This document shows, in pieces, positions 44,133 through 53,523 of a DNA stretch of 64,000 nucleotides (within the stretch, counting starts at the first letter, position 1; each line of letters begins with the position of its first letter). The notes beneath the pieces are model-generated. The model saw nothing but the letters and a program-made list of their open reading frames with translations, was not told the DNA's origin and searched no databases. The stretch comes from an uncultured Pseudomonadota bacterium (lineage in GTDB: Bacteria > Bdellovibrionota_B > Oligoflexia > Oligoflexales > CAIYRB01). Location of the stretch: the NCBI GenBank assembly GCA_903915625.1, contig CAIWTN010000015.1:31120-95119 (forward strand). Direction: 5' to 3'. The position numbers and the translations under genes are program-made.

Positions 44133-46973
44133 ATGACACCGCAGCGGCTTTTTCTTGTCGATGCCATGGCTATCGCCTTCCGGGCTTATTACGCCTTCGG
44201 CGTAGGCAGGCCCCTGACCACCTCCGCAGGCCAACCCGTTTCGGCTCTGTTCGGGACCGCTTTATTCATCCAGAAGCTGCTCACAGAGCAGCGTCCAGAC
44301 TATATGGTGATCGCTCGCGATGTGCGCCAGCCGACCTTTCGCCACGAGATGTACCCAAAGTATAAAGCCAACCGCACCGCGATGCCAGAAGACCTGGCAG
44401 CACAGATGCCGCACCTTGAGCGGCTCCTCAAGGCCTTCGGCTGCCCCATGCTGGGCCAGCCTGGCTTTGAAGCCGATGATCTTATCGGCACATTGGCGCG
44501 CCGCTGGGCCAGCCCAGACCTGCACGTCTACATCGTCTCTGGTGACAAAGACTTCATGCAGCTGATCGACGACCACACCTTTCTCTACACACCCAAAAAG
44601 GGTGAAGAGGCAACGATCATCGGTCGGCAGGGAGTCTACGATAAATTTAGCTGTACCCCCGAACAAGTGATCGACTGCCTCGCCATGATCGGAGATGCCT
44701 CAGACAATGTACCCGGAGTGCCGGGCATCGGTGACAAAGGCGCGAGCAAGCTAATTGCCGAGTATGGGAGCCTCGACAATATCTTGGATAACATCCCTCT
44801 CATCAATAACAAGAAGATGCGCGAAGCCCTCCTTAACGGCCGCGATCTTGCTTATTTATCGAAGAAATTGGTGACGATCCGCACCGACGTCGAGATCCCA
44901 CTTGAATTGGCAGACGCGGCTTGCGACCCCTTCACTGCCGTGACCAGGCAGGAGCTTCGCGACCTCTATGTAGAGCTAGAATTCACGGGCCTAAGCAAAA
45001 AAATTGACACCTTACTTCTAGAGCAAGCCAAGCAAGCCGTTACCGGTGATGCCAATCACCATACGGACTCCGCCGCACCCACAATGGCGACGCAGGCACC
45101 GCGCACTGACTCCAGCGAGCCAAGCACGTCCAGCAAAGCAGAGCCTCAGCGTGCACTCGATACGGTCCCAGGTTACCAATTGGTCAACACTCAGAGCGGA
45201 CTTTCGGAACTGATTAAGATTCTAGATCAGGCTACCGTATTTAGCTTCGACACCGAGACCACTGGGCTCAACATCAACTCAGATCGGCCTATCGGCATCA
45301 GCTTTTCGGCGCAAAGTGGCGCAGCCTTTTACGTGACCCTAAATGCAAAGCAGCTAGTCGGCCTCGTACCCGAAGATGTCATTGAACAGTTAGCACCCGT
45401 GTTAAACGCGACGGATCATGTAAAAGTTGGCCACAATATTAAGTTCGACCTCCAGATGCTCAGCAACATCGGACTTAAGGTCAAGGGTCCGTTTGTCGAC
45501 ACCATGATCTGTGATTGGCTACTCGATACTGGCAGTCGCCAACATGGGCTTGATGCCTGCTGTTTACGCCATCTCAATTACGAAAAAATCAAGACTTCCA
45601 GCCTGATCGGCGACCGCGGTCAATTACCGATGCTGGCCGCAGACATCAAAGAACTGACACGTTATGCCTGCGAAGATGCTGATTTGACTCTGCAGCTTTA
45701 CAAACATCTACTCCCTCTGGTCGAAGCAGCTGGCTTAAAACAAGTGCTAATCGACATAGAGATGCCGCTGGTACCAGTACTTGCGACTGTGGAACAAAAC
45801 GGTGTCCATATCGATCGTGGCGAATTACAGCGTCTGTCTCGTGAGCTTGGAGCCATGAGTGACCAGCTAGTGGATGAGGTGCAAAAGTTAGCAGGTGAGG
45901 ACTTCAATCTCAACTCGACTAAACAACTAGCCGAGATTTTATTCAATAAGCTCAAGATCCATGAGCAACTCGGCATCAAGAATCTCAAGAAAACTAAGAG
46001 TGGCTTCTCTACCGATGAGTCCGTGCTTAGCCGTCTAACGGCTCACCCACTGCCGCGAGCACTGCTTGAATACCGCAGCATCACCAAACTCCAGGGCACT
46101 TATGTCAACGCTCTGCCTGAGCTAATTGAGCCCGTGACTGGACGAGTTCATACCTCGTTTCATCAAACAGGTACTGCCACTGGTCGTCTGAGCTCGTCCG
46201 CACCAAATTTGCAGAATATCCCGATCCGTTCAGACTTAGGTCGAGAGGTCCGCAAAGCCTTTACCGCCAGCACCACTAATCACCGCATTATTGCGGCAGA
46301 TTACTCTCAAATTGAGCTACGACTGCTAGCCCATCTGGCGAATGAAGAAGCCCTCGCACAGGCCTTCGCCAGCGGCGCAGACATTCACCGCAGCACTGCA
46401 GCCAAAGTCTTCGGGGTAGACCCAGAGGCGGTCACCGACACCCAGAGGTCGCGGGCCAAGGCCATCAACTTCGGTATACTTTATGGCATGGGGGCTAGGC
46501 GGCTAGCTGCGGAAACGGGCACTTCCGTCGCAGAAGCGACGGCCTTTATTGACCGCTATTTCGCCTCCTATCCTGGCATCAACGCCTTTATAGATACGAC
46601 TATTCGTGAGGCCCGCGCCACTGGCATGACTCGTACCGTCACTGGCCGCCAGAGACCGGTGTTGGGACTATCTGACAGTAATCAAAGGAATGTGGTCGCC
46701 GCGGAAAACATCGCCGTGAACACGAGGATCCAAGGCAGCGCTGCGGACCTCATCAAAATAGCTATGATCGAGATTGATCACCGCTTAACCCAGTCTAAAC
46801 TGCAGACTAAGATGCTGCTGCAAGTGCATGATGAATTAGTTTTTGAGAGTCCTTGCTCAGAAATTGATATCGTAGTGCCGATGATTAAAAGCTCGATGGA
46901 GCAGGCCATGACATTATCAGTCCCTCTGGCCGTATCAGTGGGCATCGGCAACAACTGGTTAGAGGCGCATTAA
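44133..46973 (+). CDS. polA: DNA polymerase I
   Basis: 946 residues. The 5'-nuclease domain (~1-290) has GFEADDLIGT and GIGDKGASKLI. The proofreading exonuclease (~345-530) keeps all three acidic sites: DTETTGL (~375), GHNIKFD (~432) and YACEDADL (~511), so it should be active (unlike Taq). The polymerase domain has ADYSQIELR (~723), RSRAKAINFGILYG and QVHDELVF (~898). It fills gaps and removes RNA primers in replication and repair. A linker between domains at ~300-345 is Thr/Ser/Ala-rich. The tatC gene begins one base after the stop, so the two are co-transcribed. Confidence 0.97.
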   Translation: MTPQRLFLVDAMAIAFRAYYAFGVGRPLTTSAGQPVSALFGTALFIQKLLTEQRPDYMVIARDVRQPTFRHEMYPKYKANRTAMPEDLAAQMPHLERLLKAFGCPMLGQPGFEADDLIGTLARRWASPDLHVYIVSGDKDFMQLIDDHTFLYTPKKGEEATIIGRQGVYDKFSCTPEQVIDCLAMIGDASDNVPGVPGIGDKGASKLIAEYGSLDNILDNIPLINNKKMREALLNGRDLAYLSKKLVTIRTDVEIPLELADAACDPFTAVTRQELRDLYVELEFTGLSKKIDTLLLEQAKQAVTGDANHHTDSAAPTMATQAPRTDSSEPSTSSKAEPQRALDTVPGYQLVNTQSGLSELIKILDQATVFSFDTETTGLNINSDRPIGISFSAQSGAAFYVTLNAKQLVGLVPEDVIEQLAPVLNATDHVKVGHNIKFDLQMLSNIGLKVKGPFVDTMICDWLLDTGSRQHGLDACCLRHLNYEKIKTSSLIGDRGQLPMLAADIKELTRYACEDADLTLQLYKHLLPLVEAAGLKQVLIDIEMPLVPVLATVEQNGVHIDRGELQRLSRELGAMSDQLVDEVQKLAGEDFNLNSTKQLAEILFNKLKIHEQLGIKNLKKTKSGFSTDESVLSRLTAHPLPRALLEYRSITKLQGTYVNALPELIEPVTGRVHTSFHQTGTATGRLSSSAPNLQNIPIRSDLGREVRKAFTASTTNHRIIAADYSQIELRLLAHLANEEALAQAFASGADIHRSTAAKVFGVDPEAVTDTQRSRAKAINFGILYGMGARRLAAETGTSVAEATAFIDRYFASYPGINAFIDTTIREARATGMTRTVTGRQRPVLGLSDSNQRNVVAAENIAVNTRIQGSAADLIKIAMIEIDHRLTQSKLQTKMLLQVHDELVFESPCSEIDIVVPMIKSSMEQAMTLSVPLAVSVGIGNNWLEAH

Positions 46974-46974
46974 C

Positions 46975-47772
46975 ATGAGTGATCCACAACTGCCACCATC
47001 CGGTACTGGCGCCAATTCCGCCGAGGAACTAATCGCCGGTGGTAAAGTGATGTCGATTTGGGACCACCTTTCGGAGCTACGGTCGCGAGTCACCCGCGCC
47101 TTGCTGACGGTGTTTGTCTCATTCGGACTGGCTCTGGCCTTTGTCGATCCCATCATTAATATTTTGAAGCAACCCTTGCTGGCCGTGCTGCCTGCCGGGT
47201 CTAAGGGCCTGCACTTTACCGGACCTTTAGACGTCTTCATGGTCGACATGAAGGTTGCATTTCTAGTGGGCGTCGTATGCGCTTGCCCATTTTGGCTTTA
47301 TCAATTTTGGAAATTCTTTGAGCCGGCTTTATACCCCCGTGAGCGGCGCTTCATCTTGCCATTCATGGTTGCATCCGTGGTGGTGTTCTGTGTCGGCATA
47401 GCCTTCTGCTACTTTTTGATTCTCCCGTTATCGCTGAAATATTTGATCGGTTTGGGAATGGAAGTCGGCGAACCCCTGATTACCATCAAGGACTACGTCT
47501 CGCTGCTAACCGTGCTGACTTTTGGCTTCGGGGTAGTGTTTGAGATTCCGGTACTTATTGTGCTCTTAGCCATGCTCGACATCATTTCCGTCGAGGCTCT
47601 CACTGCATATCGGCGCTTTATTATACTCGCGATTCTACTCATTTCGGCGGTCATAGTGCCGCCGGATCCGATATCGCTGGTGGCTCTAGCCATCCCCGTA
47701 TACGCCATGTACGAACTATCGATTGTAGTCATCCGCGCATTAAAGCGTCGTGACGCTGGTCAAAGTGGATGA
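46975..47772 (+). CDS. tatC: Sec-independent translocase TatC
   Basis: 265 residues. A cytosolic lead (WDHLSELRSRV, the signal-peptide-binding motif) is followed by six membrane helices. The FKEPLY-like loop, TatC-type F-x-x-F-x-x-PALYPRERR and the typical late P-rich loop (ISAVIVPPDPIS) are present. TatC binds twin-arginine signals for export of folded proteins. Follows polA by one base and overlaps the next gene by ATGA. No tatA/tatB is in the window. Confidence 0.95.
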   Translation: MSDPQLPPSGTGANSAEELIAGGKVMSIWDHLSELRSRVTRALLTVFVSFGLALAFVDPIINILKQPLLAVLPAGSKGLHFTGPLDVFMVDMKVAFLVGVVCACPFWLYQFWKFFEPALYPRERRFILPFMVASVVVFCVGIAFCYFLILPLSLKYLIGLGMEVGEPLITIKDYVSLLTVLTFGFGVVFEIPVLIVLLAMLDIISVEALTAYRRFIILAILLISAVIVPPDPISLVALAIPVYAMYELSIVVIRALKRRDAGQSG

Positions 47773-48533
47773 AATATTGCTGGCGACAACTCCTCCAATT
47801 AGCAGCCCTGGGGTTCGGGACCGCACTCGTCAGCTCTTACGCATTATCTGCTGAAAAAAACGGAATAGTAGCCACAGACGGAACGATAAAAACAACCGTC
47901 TGGAGTTTTGGCATCACTGGTGCTCAGGAAAACCTAAAGGCTGCCGGCAACAATCAATTGATCGGCACTAGTGCCGCAGTTCAAATTGGCTATGGGCACA
48001 TCGCGCGCGACTGGCTAGCTAATTTCAGCGTTGATATCTTGCAAGGGCCGTATCAACCCACCTATGACAGCCAGTTGCAGGTTGATCATTCAGGTTTCGG
48101 ATTTACTGCCTGGACAGGGTTGAGCGCACAAAACACAAATGTGAGGAGTCCAGAGGGCGGATATGGTTTTGCCCTTGGTCTGAGCTACGGAGCCCTGACG
48201 GGGCAAATGATGGGCCGCAATCGTCGAGACGACGGTCAAGGCACTACTACTGATCGCGCATTAATCGATTCTTACACAAGCCATGTGAGTAAACTATCCA
48301 TCATACCGGGTCTGTTTTTCACTTGGCTTGATCAGGCCAGGCCGGCAGGTAATACCCCTGAACTTTTGATGACCCGCATCGAGGGGCTCGTCCTACTGAT
48401 TGGTGCAGCGACGCCGATCGCAGCAACTTATAATACCTCCTACACCAGGGGCACTAACGAAGTGATCCGTGAGCACGGCAGCCTCTCTGGGTACAGCATC
48501 GTTGTGAATCTCACAGCTTTACTTGGTGTTTAA
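47769..48533 (+). CDS. Exported protein of unknown function, possible small outer membrane barrel
   Basis: 254 residues. A signal peptide (CWRQLLQLAALGFGTALVSSYALS-A) is followed by alternating Gly/aromatic strands (AAVQIGYGHIARDWLANFSVDIL, SGFGFTAWTGLS, GYGFALGLSYGALTG, SGYSIVVNLTALLGV), like an eight- to ten-stranded barrel. The last residue is not aromatic, so the usual beta-signal is weak. Its ATG overlaps tatC's stop (ATGA), so it is translated with tatC. Function not recognised; placing a barrel with tatC may be a coincidence. Confidence 0.6.
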   Translation: MKYCWRQLLQLAALGFGTALVSSYALSAEKNGIVATDGTIKTTVWSFGITGAQENLKAAGNNQLIGTSAAVQIGYGHIARDWLANFSVDILQGPYQPTYDSQLQVDHSGFGFTAWTGLSAQNTNVRSPEGGYGFALGLSYGALTGQMMGRNRRDDGQGTTTDRALIDSYTSHVSKLSIIPGLFFTWLDQARPAGNTPELLMTRIEGLVLLIGAATPIAATYNTSYTRGTNEVIREHGSLSGYSIVVNLTALLGV

Positions 48534-48544
48534 CTTGCTGCAAA

Positions 48545-49120
48545 TCAACCAGCCTTAGCTACTTTGGCCTCTGCGACAGTCACCGCATCTGGCTTAGCGT
48601 GGCCATCGTGCTGCAGCGATGCGTCATCATGATGGGCAGTGGCAGAAACAACTTTCCCTCCTTCATCAGCGACCACTGTAGTCGTAGTTTCTGAGACCGG
48701 ATGTGGCTGTTCCAGGCGCTTTTTCGGCCTAGGAGCTGAGATCACCACAAGCCGCAGTATTGGTTTAGTTCGCTTGGGCGGCTGCGACGGTATGCCTTCT
48801 GCTAAGTCGCTAAGACTCAATTCAACCTCAAACGCCTCAACAAGTCGGCTGCGACAAGCTTCCGCACAGCTCACTGCCGCGACTTTTTCTTGATGGTCAC
48901 GCGCGCAGAAACGACACCGGTAACTGAGATGCTTACCCTTCGCCCGCACGATCACTGGTCGAAGTGCAAGGAACTCAGACCAACAGCGCACCACGCAACT
49001 ATGTGCCAGTGGCAGCGCGCCGTACTCACTACGACAGAGGCCACAAACATGCTGGTCACCGCGGCGTAGCACACGTCTGACTGAACCTGCACGATTTAAC
49101 CAACTCAAGGCGTAGTTCAT
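48545..49120 (-). CDS. Protein with paired CxxC (zinc-ribbon-like) motifs, unknown function
   Basis: 191 residues from the ATG at 49120, which has GGAGA ten bases upstream; a start at 49180 adds 20 residues. Residues ~20-100 contain CGLC, a His-Ser-Cys-x3-Cys group and CRFC-A-R-D-H, spaced as two zinc-binding knuckles. The rest is a low-complexity, Lys/Arg/Ala-rich tail. No signal peptide, so cytoplasmic. Zinc binding is inferred from cysteine spacing only. Convergent with the exported barrel-like gene (11-bp gap). Confidence 0.55.
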   Translation of the reverse strand: MNYALSWLNRAGSVRRVLRRGDQHVCGLCRSEYGALPLAHSCVVRCWSEFLALRPVIVRAKGKHLSYRCRFCARDHQEKVAAVSCAEACRSRLVEAFEVELSLSDLAEGIPSQPPKRTKPILRLVVISAPRPKKRLEQPHPVSETTTTVVADEGGKVVSATAHHDDASLQHDGHAKPDAVTVAEAKVAKAG

Positions 49121-49238
49121 CGCAGATGTCTCCTCGGGGTTTTGCCTCTTGTCGGCAGTTGCCCAGAGATATTTAGGCAAAAAAGATAAACTTCGGTAAA
49201 TACCAGGAAATTACCGCCAACTCCGGACGCTACCAGGG

Positions 49239-49262
49239 CAAAAACCAGGACAAAAACCAGGA
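49239..49262 (+). repeat. Two tandem 12-bp repeats (CAAAAACCAGGA)
   Basis: CAAAAACCAGGA occurs twice head to tail at 49239-49250 and 49251-49262. Further ACCAGG copies sit at 49202-49207 and 49232-49237, so four copies of the core occur in 60 bp. It lies upstream of both flanking starts (49120 minus, 49354 plus), where regulator-binding iterons would be expected. Confidence 0.5.
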
Positions 49263-49353
49263 CAGATCGAAAGCCACGAAATGATTAAAGAAGAGGCCTA
49301 ATTTTGCCGATGGGCCAGAAAGAGCCCTGCGTTAGGGCAAATTGGAGCACGCA

Positions 49354-50952
49354 ATGCGCCACCACAAGAAAATCAATAAACTAAATTTAATAGTGACTTG
49401 CAGCACAGTAATCGCACTCGAACTGCTATCTGCCTGCGCCAAGAAATCTGCCCCCAAGAGCAATGAAGGCACGCTACCAAATCCAGACGCAGCCAAATCC
49501 ACCGCTGGTACGGTCGAAATAAGTCTGGTGCCAACACTCGTGTTAGCGTCCGTAACCGGAGCTAGTGCCGAAGGCGCCCAACTACTGGACGACCCCGAAA
49601 GTGCACTCGATCGCCCTGATCCCAAAAGAGCGGCCAAAGCTCTCGATGATCTCTTCGCCAACGCAGCCGACATACGCGGCTGCCTTGCTGGCGCAGGACG
49701 CACTCAAGCACCAGACCGAAGCACAAGCTGCTACGGACCAGTCGTGAAATTTACTGGGCATCCTGACGGCTCCGGACCATTTGACTACTTACCGCGTGGC
49801 GACTTAGGAGTATTTGAAGAATCAGAAGGTGCCAACAACGAGGCCTGCGTAGCCGCTAAGATGAACGAGATGATCGGCCGAGTTCGCGGCTTTGTGTCAG
49901 AGGCGGTAGAAACAAGTAAGCGTGCACTCTGTTTCGCACGGGTACTTGGCAAGACCCTTCCTACTGCTATTGGCAGCGAAATAGATTTAACCAAAGATGT
50001 ATCGGATGCACTGGCAGCAAATAGTTCTGAGGTCGATAGACGCGGGCGACTCAGCTACGGCGTGATCAAGATCAAGTTGATGGCGAGGACCGGCGATATC
50101 GCTACCTATCAAACCGACGTCGACGCCACAACTAAGCGCGGATCTGTTTGGACGCGCGTCGTGAACAAACGCGAGGGGGTAAAAGACACTGGTTACGTAT
50201 GGGGCGTCTTCAAACCTGACCTTAGCGGCCAGGACGGTGATCCACATATGTTCTCAGTGCTTTATTCTAAAGATGGCGACACAGTGGCTTACGATGCGAC
50301 CAAGTCACGAGCTAAGTCTGACCTTGATAAGGCTGCGTTGGCAGCTAATAAAGAATCCTTGTTCGACACCGATCGGCGCGTCCGCGTCGATCCTCAGCAA
50401 GATTCCGGCTATGACCATATCCTAGCTAAAGTCGACACCAACGCTAACGACGGCGAAATGATTTATATGTGGACGGCTGGCAAATCTACCGAGGAGCAGC
50501 GCACTCTACACGCGAAAGTTATCAGTAGCGGCGCTACTAAGACTGGGTGGGGATACTTCGGATTCGGCCCAAAGCTTGCAGACTTCCGTCAAGATGTGAA
50601 AGACGAAACCGTGTCTGATAGCGCTAAATCCATACGGAAGATGATTTGCAATTGGGCAGGACCACAGCATAGTCACGTCGGTGAGCCCTATGCTCAAAAA
50701 CAACTAATGTCGCTCACCAATGGGTACTTTACGGCGGCAGAGAGCCACATTGGGTTTGCTGGTAGAAACAACTGCGGCAGACCGGCAGCAGAGCCAACCT
50801 TTAAAGTAGTAAAAGTCGATAGTCCTGAAGCTACACCAAGTCAAAGCTCATTCCATGAATGGGCTCCATTTGACTTGGTGAGCATCACCAGCGGTGCTGA
50901 TGCAGACAATCTAAAAAGTATTAAATCGCTACTTCTAGACTCTAACCTCTGA
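49354..50952 (+). CDS. Predicted lipoprotein of unknown function
   Basis: 532 residues from the ATG at 49354, with GGAG seven bases upstream; an in-frame TTG at 49342 is not needed. The signal ends at LELLSACAK, a good lipobox (LSAC). The mature protein is predicted mixed alpha/beta. It has a long central region with DIATYQTDVDATTKRGSVWTRV and a late CNWAGPQHSHVGEPYAQ. No family recognised. It ends convergent with the small Cys-rich gene (12-bp gap). Function not inferred. Confidence 0.65.
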   Translation: MRHHKKINKLNLIVTCSTVIALELLSACAKKSAPKSNEGTLPNPDAAKSTAGTVEISLVPTLVLASVTGASAEGAQLLDDPESALDRPDPKRAAKALDDLFANAADIRGCLAGAGRTQAPDRSTSCYGPVVKFTGHPDGSGPFDYLPRGDLGVFEESEGANNEACVAAKMNEMIGRVRGFVSEAVETSKRALCFARVLGKTLPTAIGSEIDLTKDVSDALAANSSEVDRRGRLSYGVIKIKLMARTGDIATYQTDVDATTKRGSVWTRVVNKREGVKDTGYVWGVFKPDLSGQDGDPHMFSVLYSKDGDTVAYDATKSRAKSDLDKAALAANKESLFDTDRRVRVDPQQDSGYDHILAKVDTNANDGEMIYMWTAGKSTEEQRTLHAKVISSGATKTGWGYFGFGPKLADFRQDVKDETVSDSAKSIRKMICNWAGPQHSHVGEPYAQKQLMSLTNGYFTAAESHIGFAGRNNCGRPAAEPTFKVVKVDSPEATPSQSSFHEWAPFDLVSITSGADADNLKSIKSLLLDSNL

Positions 50953-50963
50953 TTTGTTTTGGA

Positions 50964-51257
50964 CTATTCCGGCCAAGAATTGATCACATGACAAGTGCGC
51001 GGCAAGATTGAGTCTCGGTAGCACTGCACTAGTGCATCGTTACATGCCTGATCGCGTGCGTATGGGCCGTAACCATAACTGCGGCCGAAGTACTCAGCGC
51101 CGCGGAGATTACGTGCCACACAGACAAAACCTGCCAACGTCAGCTCTGCACGGTCTCCGGAGCGAGCGGGCTCACTAGCAAATGCACCGGAAGCTACCGT
51201 TAAGCCAACCAGCAAGCTCAGACCTGTGGAAATTTTTCTTATTTGATTAGTAAGCAT
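50964..51257 (-). CDS. Small secreted Cys-containing protein
   Basis: 97 residues from the ATG at 51257, which has GGGAGG five bases upstream. A start at 51305 would add 16 residues ahead of the signal. A signal peptide (residues ~9-27, ending AFA-S) is followed by a ~70-residue domain with four Cys in the order GFVCVARNLRG ... YARDQACNDALVQCYRDS ... RTCHV. The compact paired-Cys design suggests two disulfides and a periplasmic or secreted place. No family recognised. Followed upstream on the same strand by a lipoprotein gene at 51370. Confidence 0.65.
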   Translation of the reverse strand: MLTNQIRKISTGLSLLVGLTVASGAFASEPARSGDRAELTLAGFVCVARNLRGAEYFGRSYGYGPYARDQACNDALVQCYRDSILPRTCHVINSWPE

Positions 51258-51369
51258 AATTGCCTCCCTGTGTTGCAATGCACATTTCCAACAAATACGC
51301 CGCAACTAATAGATTTGCAATGCGTCAGGATGACACAGGAATGTGAACTCAAAGCAAAATAGCCGCAGA

Positions 51370-51876
51370 CTATAGCCGTGGGTAAACCAAGCCAGGAGGT
51401 GCCACTCGCACCGTAATCTGTCCCTGCTGACCGTTCGTGAAGGCACCGACCACTAAACGGCCTGCGGCAAACTGTTGCCCATAAAAGCGAACAAAGCGAT
51501 TGAGCACAGGACCATCCACTGTAGCGAGTGGAGCGGTTGGATAGTAGATCGGAAACCATTCAAAATCACCAAGACGCCGTCCATAAGCATAAAAGCTCTC
51601 GAAGGTACCGGCAGCGGGAATCATCCAAACGTCAACGCCACCCAATAGGGGTAGGTTATAAATATCGACTACGACCTTATTGCAGCGACCGCGACCATAA
51701 GGGGGATTAAAAGTATGCTCCTCGACTTGTCCGCGGTAACGAACTGTCAGAGCAGCCGGCTCATACTTGCAAGGGTCTAATGGTCCGAAGTCCTTAACGC
51801 TGGAGCTTTGGCTACCACAGCTAGACATCAGGCAAACCAGAAGCCCGAGGCGGCCAAACTTTCCCACGTAGCTCAT
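51370..51876 (-). CDS. Small predicted lipoprotein
   Basis: 168 residues. The signal ends at LMSSCGSQ, a lipobox-like site (MSSC). The mature part is beta-rich, with PPYGRGRCNKVVVDIYNLPLLG and YPTAPLATVDGPVLNRFVRFYG, and Tyr/Phe/Arg-rich loops. No family recognised. It lies just downstream of the tRNA-Gly gene on the same strand and upstream of the small Cys protein. Function unknown. Confidence 0.6.
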   Translation of the reverse strand: MSYVGKFGRLGLLVCLMSSCGSQSSSVKDFGPLDPCKYEPAALTVRYRGQVEEHTFNPPYGRGRCNKVVVDIYNLPLLGGVDVWMIPAAGTFESFYAYGRRLGDFEWFPIYYPTAPLATVDGPVLNRFVRFYGQQFAAGRLVVGAFTNGQQGQITVRVAPPGLVYPRL

Positions 51877-51904
51877 TGCTATCTCCCTTGGGAAGGAAAG
51901 CGTT

Positions 51905-51980
<76 letters not shown>

Positions 51981-52030
51981 ATTAGATTCAGGAGTAACAA
52001 AGGGACAGCGCCCTTGTCCATCCGTAATTC

Positions 52031-52750
52031 TTAATGTCCTAGATAAGCTGCTTTGATCCGAGGATCAGCAGCTAGCTCACTCGCCTTGCCATGTAGCACA
52101 ATCCGTCCCGTTTCCAGCACGTAAGCATAATCGGCTATCTTCAAGGCTAGGTTGGCGTTCTGCTCCACCAACAGAATCGTCATGTTCTGGCTGACGCTAA
52201 TCTGCTTAATCGTGCGGAAAATTTCCTGCACTAGAATGGGAGCAATGCCCAGACTTGGTTCATCTAACATCAACAACCTGGGCTGCGCCATAAACGCACG
52301 ACCAATTGCAAGCATCTGCTGTTCTCCACCAGACAAGGTCCCGGCAGCCTGATTAAGGCGCTCCTTCAATCGGGGAAACAACTCAAAAACATGGGACAAA
52401 CTAGCCTTGATGGCCGCCTTATCTTTGATAATAAAGGCACCAAGCTCAAGGTTCTCTTTGACGCTCAGCCGAGGAAATACATGGCGCCCCTCTGGGCAAT
52501 GACTTAGCCCCAGCCGCACAATCCGATGCGCCGGCATGGAGTTCAGTTCCTGGCCGCTAAATTTAACTGACCCTGAACTCGCACGACGCAGCCCGGACAG
52601 TGCACGCAGCGTGGTTGATTTACCAGCCCCGTTGGCACCAATCAGCGTTACGATCGAACCGGCCTCCACTCGCAAGGACACATCCTTAAGCGCATGAATC
52701 GCACCGTAGTAAACATTAACGCCATGGGCTTCAAGCATGCAGTTACTCAT
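52031..52750 (-). CDS. livF: Branched-chain amino acid ABC transporter, ATP-binding protein LivF
   Basis: 239 residues, the usual length. Walker A is GANGAGKST, the ABC signature LSGGEQQ and Walker B LLMLDEPSLG. LivF pairs with LivG as the transporter's two ATPases. The N-terminus (MSNCMLEAHGVNVYYGAIHAL) is LivF-like. Its ATG overlaps livG's stop by four bases (ATGA). Last gene of the liv operon; a tRNA gene follows. Confidence 0.95.
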   Translation of the reverse strand: MSNCMLEAHGVNVYYGAIHALKDVSLRVEAGSIVTLIGANGAGKSTTLRALSGLRRASSGSVKFSGQELNSMPAHRIVRLGLSHCPEGRHVFPRLSVKENLELGAFIIKDKAAIKASLSHVFELFPRLKERLNQAAGTLSGGEQQMLAIGRAFMAQPRLLMLDEPSLGIAPILVQEIFRTIKQISVSQNMTILLVEQNANLALKIADYAYVLETGRIVLHGKASELAADPRIKAAYLGH

Positions 52751-53523
52751 GCCTCCCCAAGATAGGCCTTGATGACCTGTTGATTGTTTTGAATGGCAGT
52801 GGGCTCGCCCTGAGCGATCTCCTTGCCGTAATCGAGCACATAAATGTGTTCACAAATTTTCATGACCAGGCTCATATCATGTTCGATCAATAAGATGCTG
52901 ACACCAAATTCCCGCCGCAGGCGACCGATCAATTCAGTGAGTTGCGCTGTTTCCTGGGGGTTCATCCCCGCTGCAGGTTCGTCCAGCAGCAGTAGCTTTG
53001 GATTGGTAGCGAGCGCCCGAACAATCTCCAGCTTTCTCTGCTCACCGTAGGGTAATCCAGACGCGATATCGTTTGAGCGCCCGACTAAACTAAAAACGTC
53101 CAGCAACTCCAGGGCCCGCTTGCGTAATTGTGCCTCGGCACGACGGTAACTAGGCAGGCGTAGAACTGAGCTGAAAATCCCGTAGTCTGCTTGCCGGTGC
53201 AAAGCGACACGCACGTTATCAAGCACCGTCATGCTGCGGAAAAGCCGGATATTCTGAAAGGTACGCGCAATCCCTCGACGATTGATCTCAGTCGTCGCCA
53301 TCCCGTCTATGCGCTCACCACCCAAGCTAATAGAACCTGAGGTCGGCTTGTAGACACCCGTAATCATATTAAAACAGGTGGTTTTACCGGCGCCGTTTGG
53401 GCCTATAAGTCCAACCACTTCACCACTACCGACGCGCAACTGCACCCCGTCGACAGCGCGAAGTCCACCAAACTGGATACCGAGAGAGTCAGTCACCAAC
53501 AGTGATGCGGAACGTTCACTCAT
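52747..53523 (-). CDS. livG: Branched-chain amino acid ABC transporter, ATP-binding protein LivG
   Basis: 258 residues from the ATG at 53523 (MSERSASLLV), chosen because it overlaps livM's stop by four bases (ATGA); the longer start at 53580 runs into livM. Walker A is GPNGAGKTT, followed by the LivG-type FNMITGVYKPTSG and GIARTFQNIRLF; the signature region reads SGLPYGEQRKLEI, and Walker B is LLLLDEPAAGMNP. First ATPase of the liv operon, translationally coupled on both sides. Confidence 0.95.
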   Translation of the reverse strand: MSERSASLLVTDSLGIQFGGLRAVDGVQLRVGSGEVVGLIGPNGAGKTTCFNMITGVYKPTSGSISLGGERIDGMATTEINRRGIARTFQNIRLFRSMTVLDNVRVALHRQADYGIFSSVLRLPSYRRAEAQLRKRALELLDVFSLVGRSNDIASGLPYGEQRKLEIVRALATNPKLLLLDEPAAGMNPQETAQLTELIGRLRREFGVSILLIEHDMSLVMKICEHIYVLDYGKEIAQGEPTAIQNNQQVIKAYLGEA

